Source of the DNA: Barthelona sp. PAP020
Lineage: Eukaryota; Metamonada: BaSk clade
Direction of reading: 5' to 3'
NCBI GenBank assembly: GCA_040182905.1
Contig: JARQWU010000024.1
Span: forward strand, 1-64,000
Length of the DNA stretch: 64,000 nt
The translations under genes were made by a program, and so were the position numbers. Positions 46,501 to 55,107 of the stretch are shown piece after piece (position 1 is the first letter of the stretch; each line of letters begins with the position of its first letter). The notes under the pieces are model-generated. The model did not search any database and was not told the origin of the DNA. It saw only the letters and a list, made by a program, of their open reading frames with translations.

Positions 46501-48607
46501 TCGTTTGAGACATTTTGGTGATAAATTCCTCAATAGTCAAATCTGTTCCATCATTTGTAACATACAAACTAACAATGTCCTTGACTAATTGAATGGGGGA
46601 ATCAATAGCCATCTTTTCTTTGATAAATTGCTGAATTTCAACATTATATCCTTCTGTATATAACAACAAATACATATCATCAACAAAATCACTGATGAAT
46701 TCTGTTCTTTTAACATTGTCCTTCATAAATCTGACATCTTCATAGAAAAATAAACATTCATGCAATAAATCAAAGATATGAATTTCAACTTCATCATTCA
46801 TAATGTCCAACATGTTGCTCTTAATGTTATTATACAAATCATCAACACATTTAAACTTCATGCGATCGTCTGTTCCGTCTGCACTAACATTAAAGAAAAA
46901 ATAGTGCAAAATGTGCTTAACCAAGAATTCAGTAAACAGTTGTTTTTGCTCATTCACTTGTTTTGACAAAGCAGAAGGAAAATGCAACAAATTCAAATTC
47001 TGATGATTCAAATCTTGGAATTTTTCTTGATAATACATGAATTTATGGAAAATTTTACTGAATATCTCATTCATACGCTGTTTTTCAAGGGAAATTTGTC
47101 GTTCTGCAAGAACACCTTCTCTATATATAGTTTCAACATATCTGTAACTGGATATATAAGGAATTGTACCTAAAAGTCCAAACAACGCTCCAGACACTTG
47201 TAAAAACAACCTGATCATGTTAAACATGGTAATGGGACATGATGAATTAACTCCAAAGAAGTCAAAAATTGCAACAAATAAAATTAAAAAATTAACAATT
47301 ATCAACAGATAAGATTGATAATGGCTATCCTTTATTTGACACCTGAATGGAACAACGTGATTTTCACTAAATGTTGAGTGCAATTCTAACAATAACTCTT
47401 GTAATTCTGAACTTGAAAAAACAGAAAAACCAAAAAGGTTGTTAACACTGATTGGTGGAATTTTATAAGGAGTATCTGCCTTACAATATACCAATTGAGC
47501 GATAAACTCTTCATCAGATCTAAATTTAGACTTAGTTTCAAACTTTTTGGCACCTGGATAATTATACAATCCAACAACAACAATAGCGTCAATAGAATTT
47601 TCTTCATCACCATTTATATCATTAGCAGTATAACCAATCAATCTTGACTTAATACCAGATCTCAAATAATTGATAAAACCAATCATGAAAACAAAAAGCA
47701 GGAAAAAAGTGAACACAGTGAAAAACCAGCTTGAGTTAAGGCTACTTAAAGAAAAATCTGTTGCTTTATCATAAATATCAAACCCATTTTTGGCACAAGT
47801 GAGAACCAAAAAGAAAAATGCAGTGAATAATGAATATTTAAATATTTTGACGTGTAAAATCAGATCGTAGTACGACTTTAATATCAGACAATCAGGAGGT
47901 GATAAAACAGAATTAGTTTGAAACTTGTTCTTCAAACATTGCCTGTAATTAGGCCTTCTATTGGCAACAGGTACAGGATTTAAATCATCTGTGCTTGTTT
48001 CTTCCTCACTTTGAGATATATTACTGTCATTGTCCCCTCTTTCTTGTTTAAAATAATCAGTATCTTTATTTTGGGCAACATCATCAAACTCTACAGGTAA
48101 AACATCCATAGGTTCCGATGGTAGAATACCAAAGAGTGAAACAGCCATACCTAAAAATAAACAGAATAAATATCCAAGAAAAAATATATGAGAATAACCT
48201 AAATCAGAAAAATTGACAAGATATTGTTCTATTTGTGTCATACATACAAATAAACTTAAGACAAAAACGATTAACATAAATCCAGGTGACTTTTTCAATC
48301 TTTCACGTTTATCACTAATATTAAAAACATCACTTTCATCATCTCCACATATATATCCAAAATTTAGATCTTTTCTCAACTTAAACGAATATTTTAACTT
48401 AAATCCATCCGAAATAGCCGCTTTAGTCATTTCGGATTCCTCAAATTTTTTCCTTTTTTTAAAATATGAACTAACATATTCATCAAAGTCCAATTCTTTT
48501 TTCATAGTCGCAACACTTTGGTTTTTGAGTGATGATTGGGCAGTTTGCATCATAATACTTTGTTGCCGAAACATACCTTGTCTCTGCTCCGATTCAGGAG
48601 AAGACAT
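43505..48607 (-). CDS. Large multi-pass membrane protein with C-terminal DUF2589-like domain
   Basis: This ORF encodes 1700 residues. About six TM segments lie near residues 109-131, 139-162, 252-276, 292-313, 425-452 and 458-486. A 700-residue hydrophilic helical region with no recognised motif follows. Six more TMs lie near 1205-1230, 1243-1268, 1325-1350, 1360-1386, 1390-1412 and 1438-1460. The cytosolic tail has a helix (FDGMLTAIYQSVLDSQRSAQ), then INVPLMSM, LVVDEVELDLQMAL and TKIHIGFKAQEPSEGLARL (1611-1690). This tail repeats the pattern of the DUF2589-like protein at 29572-30138. The 6+6 topology could be a channel, transporter or receptor; I do not recognise the membrane family. It is divergent from the next gene with 50 bp between starts. 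Confidence 0.8.
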   Translation of the reverse strand: MSSPESEQRQGMFRQQSIMMQTAQSSLKNQSVATMKKELDFDEYVSSYFKKRKKFEESEMTKAAISDGFKLKYSFKLRKDLNFGYICGDDESDVFNISDKRERLKKSPGFMLIVFVLSLFVCMTQIEQYLVNFSDLGYSHIFFLGYLFCLFLGMAVSLFGILPSEPMDVLPVEFDDVAQNKDTDYFKQERGDNDSNISQSEEETSTDDLNPVPVANRRPNYRQCLKNKFQTNSVLSPPDCLILKSYYDLILHVKIFKYSLFTAFFFLVLTCAKNGFDIYDKATDFSLSSLNSSWFFTVFTFFLLFVFMIGFINYLRSGIKSRLIGYTANDINGDEENSIDAIVVVGLYNYPGAKKFETKSKFRSDEEFIAQLVYCKADTPYKIPPISVNNLFGFSVFSSSELQELLLELHSTFSENHVVPFRCQIKDSHYQSYLLIIVNFLILFVAIFDFFGVNSSCPITMFNMIRLFLQVSGALFGLLGTIPYISSYRYVETIYREGVLAERQISLEKQRMNEIFSKIFHKFMYYQEKFQDLNHQNLNLLHFPSALSKQVNEQKQLFTEFLVKHILHYFFFNVSADGTDDRMKFKCVDDLYNNIKSNMLDIMNDEVEIHIFDLLHECLFFYEDVRFMKDNVKRTEFISDFVDDMYLLLYTEGYNVEIQQFIKEKMAIDSPIQLVKDIVSLYVTNDGTDLTIEEFITKMSQTKKGDLNSVNHFKIDVLDEIKSCLADMEELSLAELQLIRSRLIDNIGSVDNDEDTYLGNVLSHMFTDLLFHYQGKLDALITIDNVLHLADRYLIPDGLDENGCVRIELMRMTEEMNDEEKENLRDFFFRLYDKNKIFNTYFAKCPLMLRSLRNYLEFFSLLKSDHSFTLLNRIEYMDMFYDTFSKYLKHQGLLHLKSENLDSANENIFELDDLLSQLGNRFNEVNELERYLRMILRFYEYGQIESIHNETHELNELIGKYEEGIVSQINIYNKNEILKVILGEIFQGYERTYSDDNIYQQDLKSMREFADKLLSYEEMSPEFKKYYEKALQDLLKTKEFQKDLIKAKKKDPSFNLSEHDLIFMYKCPETNLHMLGEKLFVEELNSSVRHTVADYRISNIYGQKLDKVRHWVSIERTNQVLYSAEDKASHKIIYEDNDLETLKEYEKYLVDTWNCNILDKYSRDLCLSTLIRDFEKQKYIFEEQRTTVKFLDKEWEKAILNKEQRVLLFRSAFILTFFLVMITLLLSLSSLDSGDAQCLSDVRYYKIDNILQLIYLIIQAVALIFFVPSYNCLSPDLENESNFDNFKARKHDQDYELMNSTYKILFGISYFDQPHLVNTIHSIKQSQSFASVFFLFIKGFTGLLPFVFTSFFLNMDLGLYMSFGTIIRGIATLLYIVSFILGIVLTDKTAYVITMTITFISEFVGTLFLVKSQDTYLNPSSIYLTSEQYGENFQTISRAYFYIVLLMYILSWIVAISNSFNNNLYGVTISFIEKINKDVLEKKEEEVKEKKNEFDVDNVQNSVDNMLDSFTNANKKDVVVESDSIEQIQPISAFDGMLTAIYQSVLDSQRSAQLSNLERMISLMDRMSEEQLEKWELTDVVAYRPKQVSLSVDQANRNADTDDFSLENRQINVPLMSMVSNKNLVVDEVELDLQMALSSGRYQKTKEGEESYSLGVDIQNSSQYEGKDSRSTKIHIGFKAQEPSEGLARLEQKLVAKVSD
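43508..43777 (-). other. DUF2589-like domain region of the membrane protein
   Basis: The last 90 codons encode the strand LVVDEVELDLQMAL, a Ser/Gly-rich middle and TKIHIGFKAQEPSEGLARL. Side by side with IDELTVDFQMEV and KYGVKITMQKAQPAEGLSRI of the small protein at 29572-30138, spacing and key residues (E..L.L/DFQM, K.....KAQ.P.EGL.R) agree. Confidence 0.7.
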
Positions 48608-48657
48608 GACAAATATAAATGAGAAACAAAAATGGTTAATTTTTTAACTTTTTTTCA

Positions 48658-49494
48658 ATGTTTGTATTGGTTGTTGGACACACAAAATCAGATGAATTTC
48701 TTAAAACGTTACAATTGGCTGCATATTTACAGCCAATAGGGTTATTTGATTTTGAGTTTTTACTTTCTGAACCTGATAAGTATGAAAATTTGTTAAAATC
48801 ATTTACTACTAAGAGCGCTGAATGCTTTATTCAGATAGAAATGATCAATACATACACCTTTGCAGAGTTTTATTTGTATGTGGAAGAATTAATGAAACAA
48901 CCAATTGACGAATCAGTATCTGACATTTCAAATGTCGCAAAATTTGTTTCAAACATTTCTTTTTCAACTAAAAAACACGTTCTTTCTGATGAATTGTTCA
49001 ACACAAGTCATGCTTTTTTGAATGATGCAAATTCTGCTGTTAGAGAAATTCAAGATGTTACAACCCGTTTTCAAACACTTTTAAACAATCCATATGAATT
49101 GATTCATTCAGACAAATTATCTCGTGCCAATTTTCCTAATATATTGAAATTGAAAGAGGATTTTGATAAATTAACGATGAACACTTGTAGCGTATGTAGA
49201 ACATATTATGAAGATTCTCAAGTTTTAGGCTCTGATTCTCGTATCGATAAATTTTTGGAGATGTTTTTCAAAACACAAGATTATCACATCGATAATTTTG
49301 AAGGACATTCTTCAGTTTTACAAATTTTCCAAGTGATAAATATGTTTAAAGAATATTTATCCAATGTATGCAATGATTCAAAAGTTTTCAATGGAAGGTG
49401 TAAAAAAGTTAAAGATTTGATTGATTCTGGAAAGATAACCACTTTTCCTAAGCTTTGCTCATATTGGGATGTTCTTATTATTCTTGTAAACTGA
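48658..49494 (+). CDS. Unrecognised 278-residue protein
   Basis: This intact ORF starts in the context TTTTTCAATG and ends TGATAAA. It begins MFVLVVGHTKSDEFLK, is mixed alpha/beta at the start and mostly helical afterwards, and has a CSVC pair near residue 177 with other cysteines near the end (NVCNDSK, GRCKKV, KLCSYW). No signal peptide or TM is seen. I do not recognise the family. It shares a 50 bp divergent promoter with the DUF2589 membrane protein, so co-expression is possible. Confidence 0.75.
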   Translation: MFVLVVGHTKSDEFLKTLQLAAYLQPIGLFDFEFLLSEPDKYENLLKSFTTKSAECFIQIEMINTYTFAEFYLYVEELMKQPIDESVSDISNVAKFVSNISFSTKKHVLSDELFNTSHAFLNDANSAVREIQDVTTRFQTLLNNPYELIHSDKLSRANFPNILKLKEDFDKLTMNTCSVCRTYYEDSQVLGSDSRIDKFLEMFFKTQDYHIDNFEGHSSVLQIFQVINMFKEYLSNVCNDSKVFNGRCKKVKDLIDSGKITTFPKLCSYWDVLIILVN

Positions 49495-49612
49495 TAAATA
49501 TTTTGTGTATTTATTTATTTATTTTTTCAATGAGTATTTTTGGATTGAATAGTAAAGCTTCTCATTAATAAAATAAGTGTAAGTAGTTTTAATTGCCTTG
49601 TTGGAAAAGAAA

Positions 49613-49927
49613 ATGAAAGAAGATCTTAAGTTAGCAACATTTACGAAGTTGGTATTGAAGCATAGTACTATTCCTTATTTCTCTTTTTTATTAATGGTTC
49701 TTTTTGGTTCATTGATAATAATATTAATAATAGCAATAGTAATTATTGTTCTATACAAAGCAAAAAAAAGGTCATCAAATGATCAAACACCAAAAATTCA
49801 TTTGGAAACTGTCAAATATCAAGGAAAAGAAGAAAAAGTAATATTTGGAAAAGAGCTAAAATCATTTGAAAAGACTTCTCCCAAACAACATAATATCATT
49901 AAAATAGATATATCTAACATTGTGTAA
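49613..49927 (+). CDS. Small single-pass membrane protein
   Basis: This ORF encodes 104 residues with one strong TM (about residues 23-46, FSFLLMVLFGSLIIILIIAIV), followed by a basic stop-transfer (YKAKKR) and a charged tail. No signal peptide precedes it, so a signal-anchor or tail-type insertion is expected. It could also be the surviving 3' end of a larger surface protein, because such proteins in parabasalids end in a TM plus a short basic tail, but no upstream coding remnant is visible. The stop is TAAA. Confidence 0.5.
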   Translation: MKEDLKLATFTKLVLKHSTIPYFSFLLMVLFGSLIIILIIAIVIIVLYKAKKRSSNDQTPKIHLETVKYQGKEEKVIFGKELKSFEKTSPKQHNIIKIDISNIV

Positions 49928-49976
49928 AACAACGAAATTCAAGAACAAAATAAAAATAAACGAAAATATTAAACAT

Positions 49977-50645
49977 TTATATGGCAGCATCATCTAATCC
50001 ATGGAATAATTCAGCCACCAAATCTGGTTGAATTTTCTTCAAAGTTAACAATAATTTTTCTTGTAAAGTATTATTGAAACTAATCTTACGATCAGAACAA
50101 AAAACAATTACACCACCAAAAGCTTGACGATTCAAACGATTATTTTCAATGATACAACACTTAATCAATTCTATTCCAGTAATTTCCATATATTTTTCTT
50201 TCAAACGTTCAATGAATTCATCATTGATAATACTCACATCTTCTTCAGCAATTAATAATTCATATTTATCTTCTAATAAGGCAATCATTCCTTCCAAAAT
50301 AAAATTGAACAAAATTTCTTCTTTTTTATCATTATAAGCAACAATCATATCACTATGTGCCTTTTTTAACATTTCATCAAGAGCTTCTTGTTTTGATTTC
50401 AAATAAAGCAGATTAGAATTAATTTTTAGATTGGATTTCAAAATTCTTTCTTGATTTGACAAATCCTTTTTCTTTTTTTCATAATATTCATCAATTAATG
50501 TTTTTTCTTTTCCAATTTGCGTTTGTTTCAATTTTTCGGCTTCTTTTTTTGAAGTAAACTTGATTTCATTCGCTTGTTCACGAGCTTCAGCATCAATAAA
50601 TTGCACCATACGTTGTATGGCCTGCTCAGTTGCAGTGTTATTCAT
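49977..50645 (-). CDS. V-type ATPase subunit E
   Basis: This ORF encodes 222 residues, the normal length. Subunit E is one of the peripheral-stalk proteins (with G) linking V1 to V0 in the acidifying proton pump. It starts with a long helix (ATEQAIQRMVQFIDAEAREQANEI, then LIDEYYEKKKKDLSNQERILKSNL). The C-terminal globular part includes FGGVIVFCSDRKISFNNTLQEKLLLTLKKIQPDLVAELF, aligning with [22 protein letters not shown]...PEVRGALFG of animal ATP6V1E. The start is divergent from the LRR gene (98 bp). Confidence 0.95.
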   Translation of the reverse strand: MNNTATEQAIQRMVQFIDAEAREQANEIKFTSKKEAEKLKQTQIGKEKTLIDEYYEKKKKDLSNQERILKSNLKINSNLLYLKSKQEALDEMLKKAHSDMIVAYNDKKEEILFNFILEGMIALLEDKYELLIAEEDVSIINDEFIERLKEKYMEITGIELIKCCIIENNRLNRQAFGGVIVFCSDRKISFNNTLQEKLLLTLKKIQPDLVAELFHGLDDAAI

Positions 50646-50743
50646 TGGTTATCGGAAAAAAAAAAGATAAAACATTTTTTTTTGTTGGCATCAATTAAAT
50701 TTTTTTTTTCTTTTTTGAATTATTAAGAATTACGTGTGATTAA

Positions 50744-53314
50744 ATGGATGGCACTACGATTCCATCTCATGTATTTGATACTTCCACTTCATTTGAAAAT
50801 AGTACAACCAATAGTTCATCATTGTTGACTGCTTTTATCAAACAACATGGATTGGATAATTTATCTGGTCAAAAGTTGTTAGAAACATACGAAAGTTTTG
50901 TTGGTGATGCTTCTATTGTTAAATTAGTTCAACAATTGGAAGCACAACGCGAGGAAACTTTGATTTCTTTGGATTTAAGCAGTGCACAAATTAATAAAAA
51001 TAATTTAGAGCCTTTATTAAAGGCCTTACAGGTTGTTCCTTGTGTTACTTCATTAAACATGTCAGATAATGATTTAGGAGATTATGGAGTCTCGGATCTA
51101 ATGGAAACTGTAGTCTATTTAGGTTGTTTGGAAGAATTAATTCTTGAAAGTGTTGGATTAACGGATAATGGAATTGTTGCTATTGGAAATTATTTAAAGA
51201 ATGGTCCACATCTCAGGGTATTGAAATTGGGTAAGAATAAAATCCAAGGGAATGGATTAACGTCATTTGTTGATACTTTGGTGAATGCAAAGAAATTAGA
51301 GACTTTATCTTTGAATTCAAATCAAATTGATGACAGAGGAACTCAGTTGTTGTGTAAAGCTTTAAAATATCAATCTTCCATTGCATTTTTAGATTTGAGC
51401 AACAACAAACTTGGATTTAGATCTGGTGAATTTTTACAATCTCTTGTTAGCGAGAATTCTGTTTTAAAAACTGTTAATATTGACTATAACAACGTAGCAA
51501 ATTATCAAAAAACGGCTATTCAAAATGCACTCAATGCTACACCATTAGAAACGCTAAGCATCACACCTATAAGTTCAATAACTCAAAAAACAGAAAAGTT
51601 TGAAAGTTTTGAGAAAAATTCTGATTTGCCTCTCTCCAATACTTTTGAAACCCTTTTGAAACCTTCTTCATTCAGTCCTTATAATTCTTCTTCAGTATTT
51701 AATACATCTAGTCACTCAAATAGTAATACTCCTTTGACAAAAACGACGACTTTTGATGAAATCAATGATATGACAATGGATCCCATGACATTTAACATGG
51801 ACAAAGATCATAGACAGAATGAATTGTTTTCAACAGAGCAATTTAAAGAATCTCCATTAACTATTAATTCCAATTTAATGTTTTCAACCACTGTTGAACA
51901 ACTTACCAATATTCCTGTTCCTGAACCTTTAGATCTGAGTGGTTATCAATATCAAGATTTAAATAACAGATTAAATGGATTGATTCATAATGAACAAGTT
52001 CCTTTGGACCGAAAGATTCCTGAAATTGTTGGAATTTTTTATGATGTCACTGATCGTTTAAATAATTTGGCCAAGGAGGCTTCATCTCATAATTTAGAGT
52101 TGAATGACACAAGAATGGGGATAGCTTCGATAACTCAAGTTGTTGATTCTTTCCAATCAACAATAGAACGATTAAATATGAGTTATACTATTCGTTTGAA
52201 GGAACTGAAGAAGAAAAATGAGCATATTAGTGAAATTGAGAATGAATTGAGTATATTAAGACAAGAAAACAATAAAATGAAGATTCCTAAGACACCAAAG
52301 ACTCTTTCCAGAGGTTCTAAACTTTCTGAGGAAGTTACTAATGATTTAAAGAAAGAAAAGGGTATATTAATTAAAAAGTTGAATAAACGTACTGAAGAAT
52401 TGAAGAAATCAACGGATTCAGTTGAAGAAATGAAAGCATTGATTGAAAAACAAAATAAAGAATTGAAAAGAATCAAAGATATTAATGAAAAGATACGCAA
52501 TAGATTTGAACATAAAAAGACCAAATTAGATGAAGCAAATGAAACCATAAAACGATTAAATAATGAATTTAATTTGTATAAAGAACAAACTGATCATGTT
52601 ATTGATAATACTAAATTGAAATTGTTAAATACCACAACTGAATTAGAAACTTTGAAAAAAGAATTGATAGAAGCCAAACAAGCTAACGAAGAGTTTGATT
52701 CAATTAATACTATATTGAAAGAAGATTGGGAGACTTTAAAAAATTCAAATTCTTTGTTGACGAAAGATTTTGAAGATTTGAAAGATAAGTATTCAGTATT
52801 AAAGAGGGATTATGATAATATTTTCGATAAGAATGAAAAGATTGAGTTGAATTTGAAAGATATTACAAAAGAATATGAAATATACAGAAAGGAAACTGGA
52901 ACGAGGCAAGAAAATCTTTTAAATGAGATGAACAATGTAACTTCAGCAGCTTCAAGAGCAACTGCTATTGAAAATGAAAATAAAGTTCTGATTGAAAAGA
53001 ATAAGAAATTGTTGGATGAAACTAATGAATTACAAGAAGAGAATATGAAGCTTAGAACTGAAAATAACCATTTAACAAGAGACTTAAGGTCGACCAAGGA
53101 AGATTTTGAATTTGATATCAAACAATTAAAAAAGAAAATTAATGTGGCTGAAAATGAAGTGAAAAATCAAGAACAAATTAATTTACAATTGTTGAAATCT
53201 GCTAAACGTGCAGAAAGTCTCTCTGACGAATTAGTTCAAACAAAGAAACAATTGGATGAATGTTATTCAATTTTAGCATCGTTTGATGTTGGTTTTGGTG
53301 CAGATGATGAATAA
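50744..53314 (+). CDS. LRR plus coiled-coil protein, LRRC45-like
   Basis: This ORF encodes 856 residues. Residues about 65-270 are ribonuclease-inhibitor-type LRRs (TLISLDLSSAQIN, VTSLNMSDNDLG, LEELILESVGLTDNG, LRVLKLGKNKIQGNG, LETLSLNSNQIDDRG, IAFLDLSNNKLG). Residues about 280-430 are Ser/Thr-rich and low in complexity, and from about 440 to 850 it is an almost continuous coiled coil. The order, N-terminal RI-type LRR then long coiled coil, is that of LRRC45, a centrosome linker and distal-appendage protein. No specific LRRC45 signature beyond architecture was found, so other LRR/coiled-coil flagellar proteins are possible. Confidence 0.8.
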   Translation: MDGTTIPSHVFDTSTSFENSTTNSSSLLTAFIKQHGLDNLSGQKLLETYESFVGDASIVKLVQQLEAQREETLISLDLSSAQINKNNLEPLLKALQVVPCVTSLNMSDNDLGDYGVSDLMETVVYLGCLEELILESVGLTDNGIVAIGNYLKNGPHLRVLKLGKNKIQGNGLTSFVDTLVNAKKLETLSLNSNQIDDRGTQLLCKALKYQSSIAFLDLSNNKLGFRSGEFLQSLVSENSVLKTVNIDYNNVANYQKTAIQNALNATPLETLSITPISSITQKTEKFESFEKNSDLPLSNTFETLLKPSSFSPYNSSSVFNTSSHSNSNTPLTKTTTFDEINDMTMDPMTFNMDKDHRQNELFSTEQFKESPLTINSNLMFSTTVEQLTNIPVPEPLDLSGYQYQDLNNRLNGLIHNEQVPLDRKIPEIVGIFYDVTDRLNNLAKEASSHNLELNDTRMGIASITQVVDSFQSTIERLNMSYTIRLKELKKKNEHISEIENELSILRQENNKMKIPKTPKTLSRGSKLSEEVTNDLKKEKGILIKKLNKRTEELKKSTDSVEEMKALIEKQNKELKRIKDINEKIRNRFEHKKTKLDEANETIKRLNNEFNLYKEQTDHVIDNTKLKLLNTTTELETLKKELIEAKQANEEFDSINTILKEDWETLKNSNSLLTKDFEDLKDKYSVLKRDYDNIFDKNEKIELNLKDITKEYEIYRKETGTRQENLLNEMNNVTSAASRATAIENENKVLIEKNKKLLDETNELQEENMKLRTENNHLTRDLRSTKEDFEFDIKQLKKKINVAENEVKNQEQINLQLLKSAKRAESLSDELVQTKKQLDECYSILASFDVGFGADDE

Positions 53315-53455
53315 CCATGTAAATTTTTATACTTTAAATATTATTTTTGTTCTTCTCAAATTGAAACTTAGTAATGTTATCAGGTTTCAAATTTCAAAAA
53401 AGCCAAAAATGGAAAGGGAAGCAATTGATTTTTATCGGCATATTGTAAGATAGAA

Positions 53456-54664
53456 ATGTCTATTGAATTGAATAATCCCACAGAGAAGAATATTTATGAT
53501 ACAATTCCATGGAAAATTAATGAGAGTGGTGAAAGAACAATAGAAGGGAAAGTTCCGGGACTTTTAATGGATTGCGCATATTCCTTAGATGGCAAATATT
53601 TGATATTTGCAGGTGAAGATGGATATGTATTTGTTATTGATATGGATGTTGAAAAATTATTTTGTACTTTGAAAGATCATTCAAGTAATGTTTTTGGAAT
53701 TGCCTTTTCCCAAGATGGACAAAAATTCGCCACAAGTTCGCATGATAAAACCATTATTATTTATGATGTAAAGGATTTTTCTGTTTTGGATAAAATAACA
53801 CACTATCATGGTATTTTTGGTATTTGTTTTTCCCCTTGCTGTAATTATATATATTTTGGTGATGAAGAGGGATATCTTATAAAAAAAAACATTAAAACTG
53901 GTGATATTATGATGCAATCAAAGATGCATTGTGATTACACTTGGAGAGTTAGACTTTCATCAAATGGAAGACATATTCTGACTGCAGGATTCGATTATTG
54001 TGCTAAGTTATTGGATGCTAATGATTTTTCTGTAATTCATGAGTTTTCTCATGATACTTATGTTTTGGATGTTGACTTTCACCCATCAAAAAATATTATT
54101 GCAACTGGAGATAGATTAAACAAAGTACACCTTTGGGATATGGATGATGGATCTTTGCTTCATGTGTTTGATCTCAATGGAGAAGCATGGTATCTTCGTT
54201 TTTTAACTTCTAATATCCTTGTTATTATGTCTGGTGATGGATACATCACGTTGTATGAACTGGATAGTTTTCAGCCAATTCAAAAGATTTTCTGTGATTG
54301 TGAAACTTTCTATTTTTCATTTGCTATATCACCTGATATGAAACGATTAATATGTGGAATATCTAAAGATGAAGTGATTAAAGTATACCCCATTGTGCGA
54401 TTTTGTAATGATCAGCTTTTGTTGAAACTTATTGAATTATCGAAAAGTGATGCTACTGTGCTATCTAATATTATTAAAATGAATATTGATAATTCTGTTG
54501 TCCGACAATTGGTTAGTGGAGGTATTGACATGAGTGAGGATGAATATAATATTATTATTGACAGATGTTGGGATTTGGTTGATATTAATGAAAAAAATGG
54601 TGGTAATATGCATGAGTTTGTGAACAAAAAAGGTGATGAACTTAGTGATAATGATGATGATTGA
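53456..54664 (+). CDS. WD40 repeat protein of unknown role
   Basis: This ORF encodes 402 residues forming a seven-bladed-type WD40 propeller over residues about 35-320 (e.g. LLMDCAYSLDGKYLIFAGEDG, VFGIAFSQDGQKFATSSHDKT, DVDFHPSKNIIATGDRLNKVHLWD). A helical C-terminal extension (DQLLLKLIELSKSDATVLSN) and an acidic end (DELSDNDDD) follow. No family-specific motif was recognised. The ATG at 53456 is the first in frame. Confidence 0.85.
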   Translation: MSIELNNPTEKNIYDTIPWKINESGERTIEGKVPGLLMDCAYSLDGKYLIFAGEDGYVFVIDMDVEKLFCTLKDHSSNVFGIAFSQDGQKFATSSHDKTIIIYDVKDFSVLDKITHYHGIFGICFSPCCNYIYFGDEEGYLIKKNIKTGDIMMQSKMHCDYTWRVRLSSNGRHILTAGFDYCAKLLDANDFSVIHEFSHDTYVLDVDFHPSKNIIATGDRLNKVHLWDMDDGSLLHVFDLNGEAWYLRFLTSNILVIMSGDGYITLYELDSFQPIQKIFCDCETFYFSFAISPDMKRLICGISKDEVIKVYPIVRFCNDQLLLKLIELSKSDATVLSNIIKMNIDNSVVRQLVSGGIDMSEDEYNIIIDRCWDLVDINEKNGGNMHEFVNKKGDELSDNDDD

Positions 54665-55107
54665 GCCAACTGGAATTGAAGGCTTAGAAAGATTATCTCA
54701 ATGTCGACATTTCTTTCATCGAACAGATCTCTTGATTTCATGTGCGAATCAACGGATTGTTTATTGATTTGAAGAATTGGTAATCAACAAATTGAGAAAT
54801 TTTCTTGTCTGAAACCATGAATATTATAAATATGCATAATTAATTTATTTTTTATTCTTTTTTTCTTTGATCGAAGCGTTCAATAAATTTAACTGTCAAA
54901 ATACAGGAAAATCCTATTAATCTTTGAATTTACCAGTCAAAGGATTCTGTGTAAATTTCTTCAACTTGGTTCTTTGTAAATTGAATAACTCAATTTCTGG
55001 GAGGCACTGTGGTCTATAAACTTTGTAAAAAGAACAAATAACAAAATAATATGACTATTTATAAATGCTATGAAAAGAAAAACCAATTCTTGAGAAAAAT
55101 ACAAGAA
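54665..55107. other. 443 bp gap between convergent genes
   Basis: This region follows the WD40 gene (stop TGA) and precedes the stop of the giant coiled-coil gene. It is less monotonous than other gaps (e.g. TTGATCGAAGCGTTCAAT and GGGAGGCACTGTGG), but I find no ORF, tRNA box, box C/D order or other RNA signature I can name. Confidence 0.45.
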
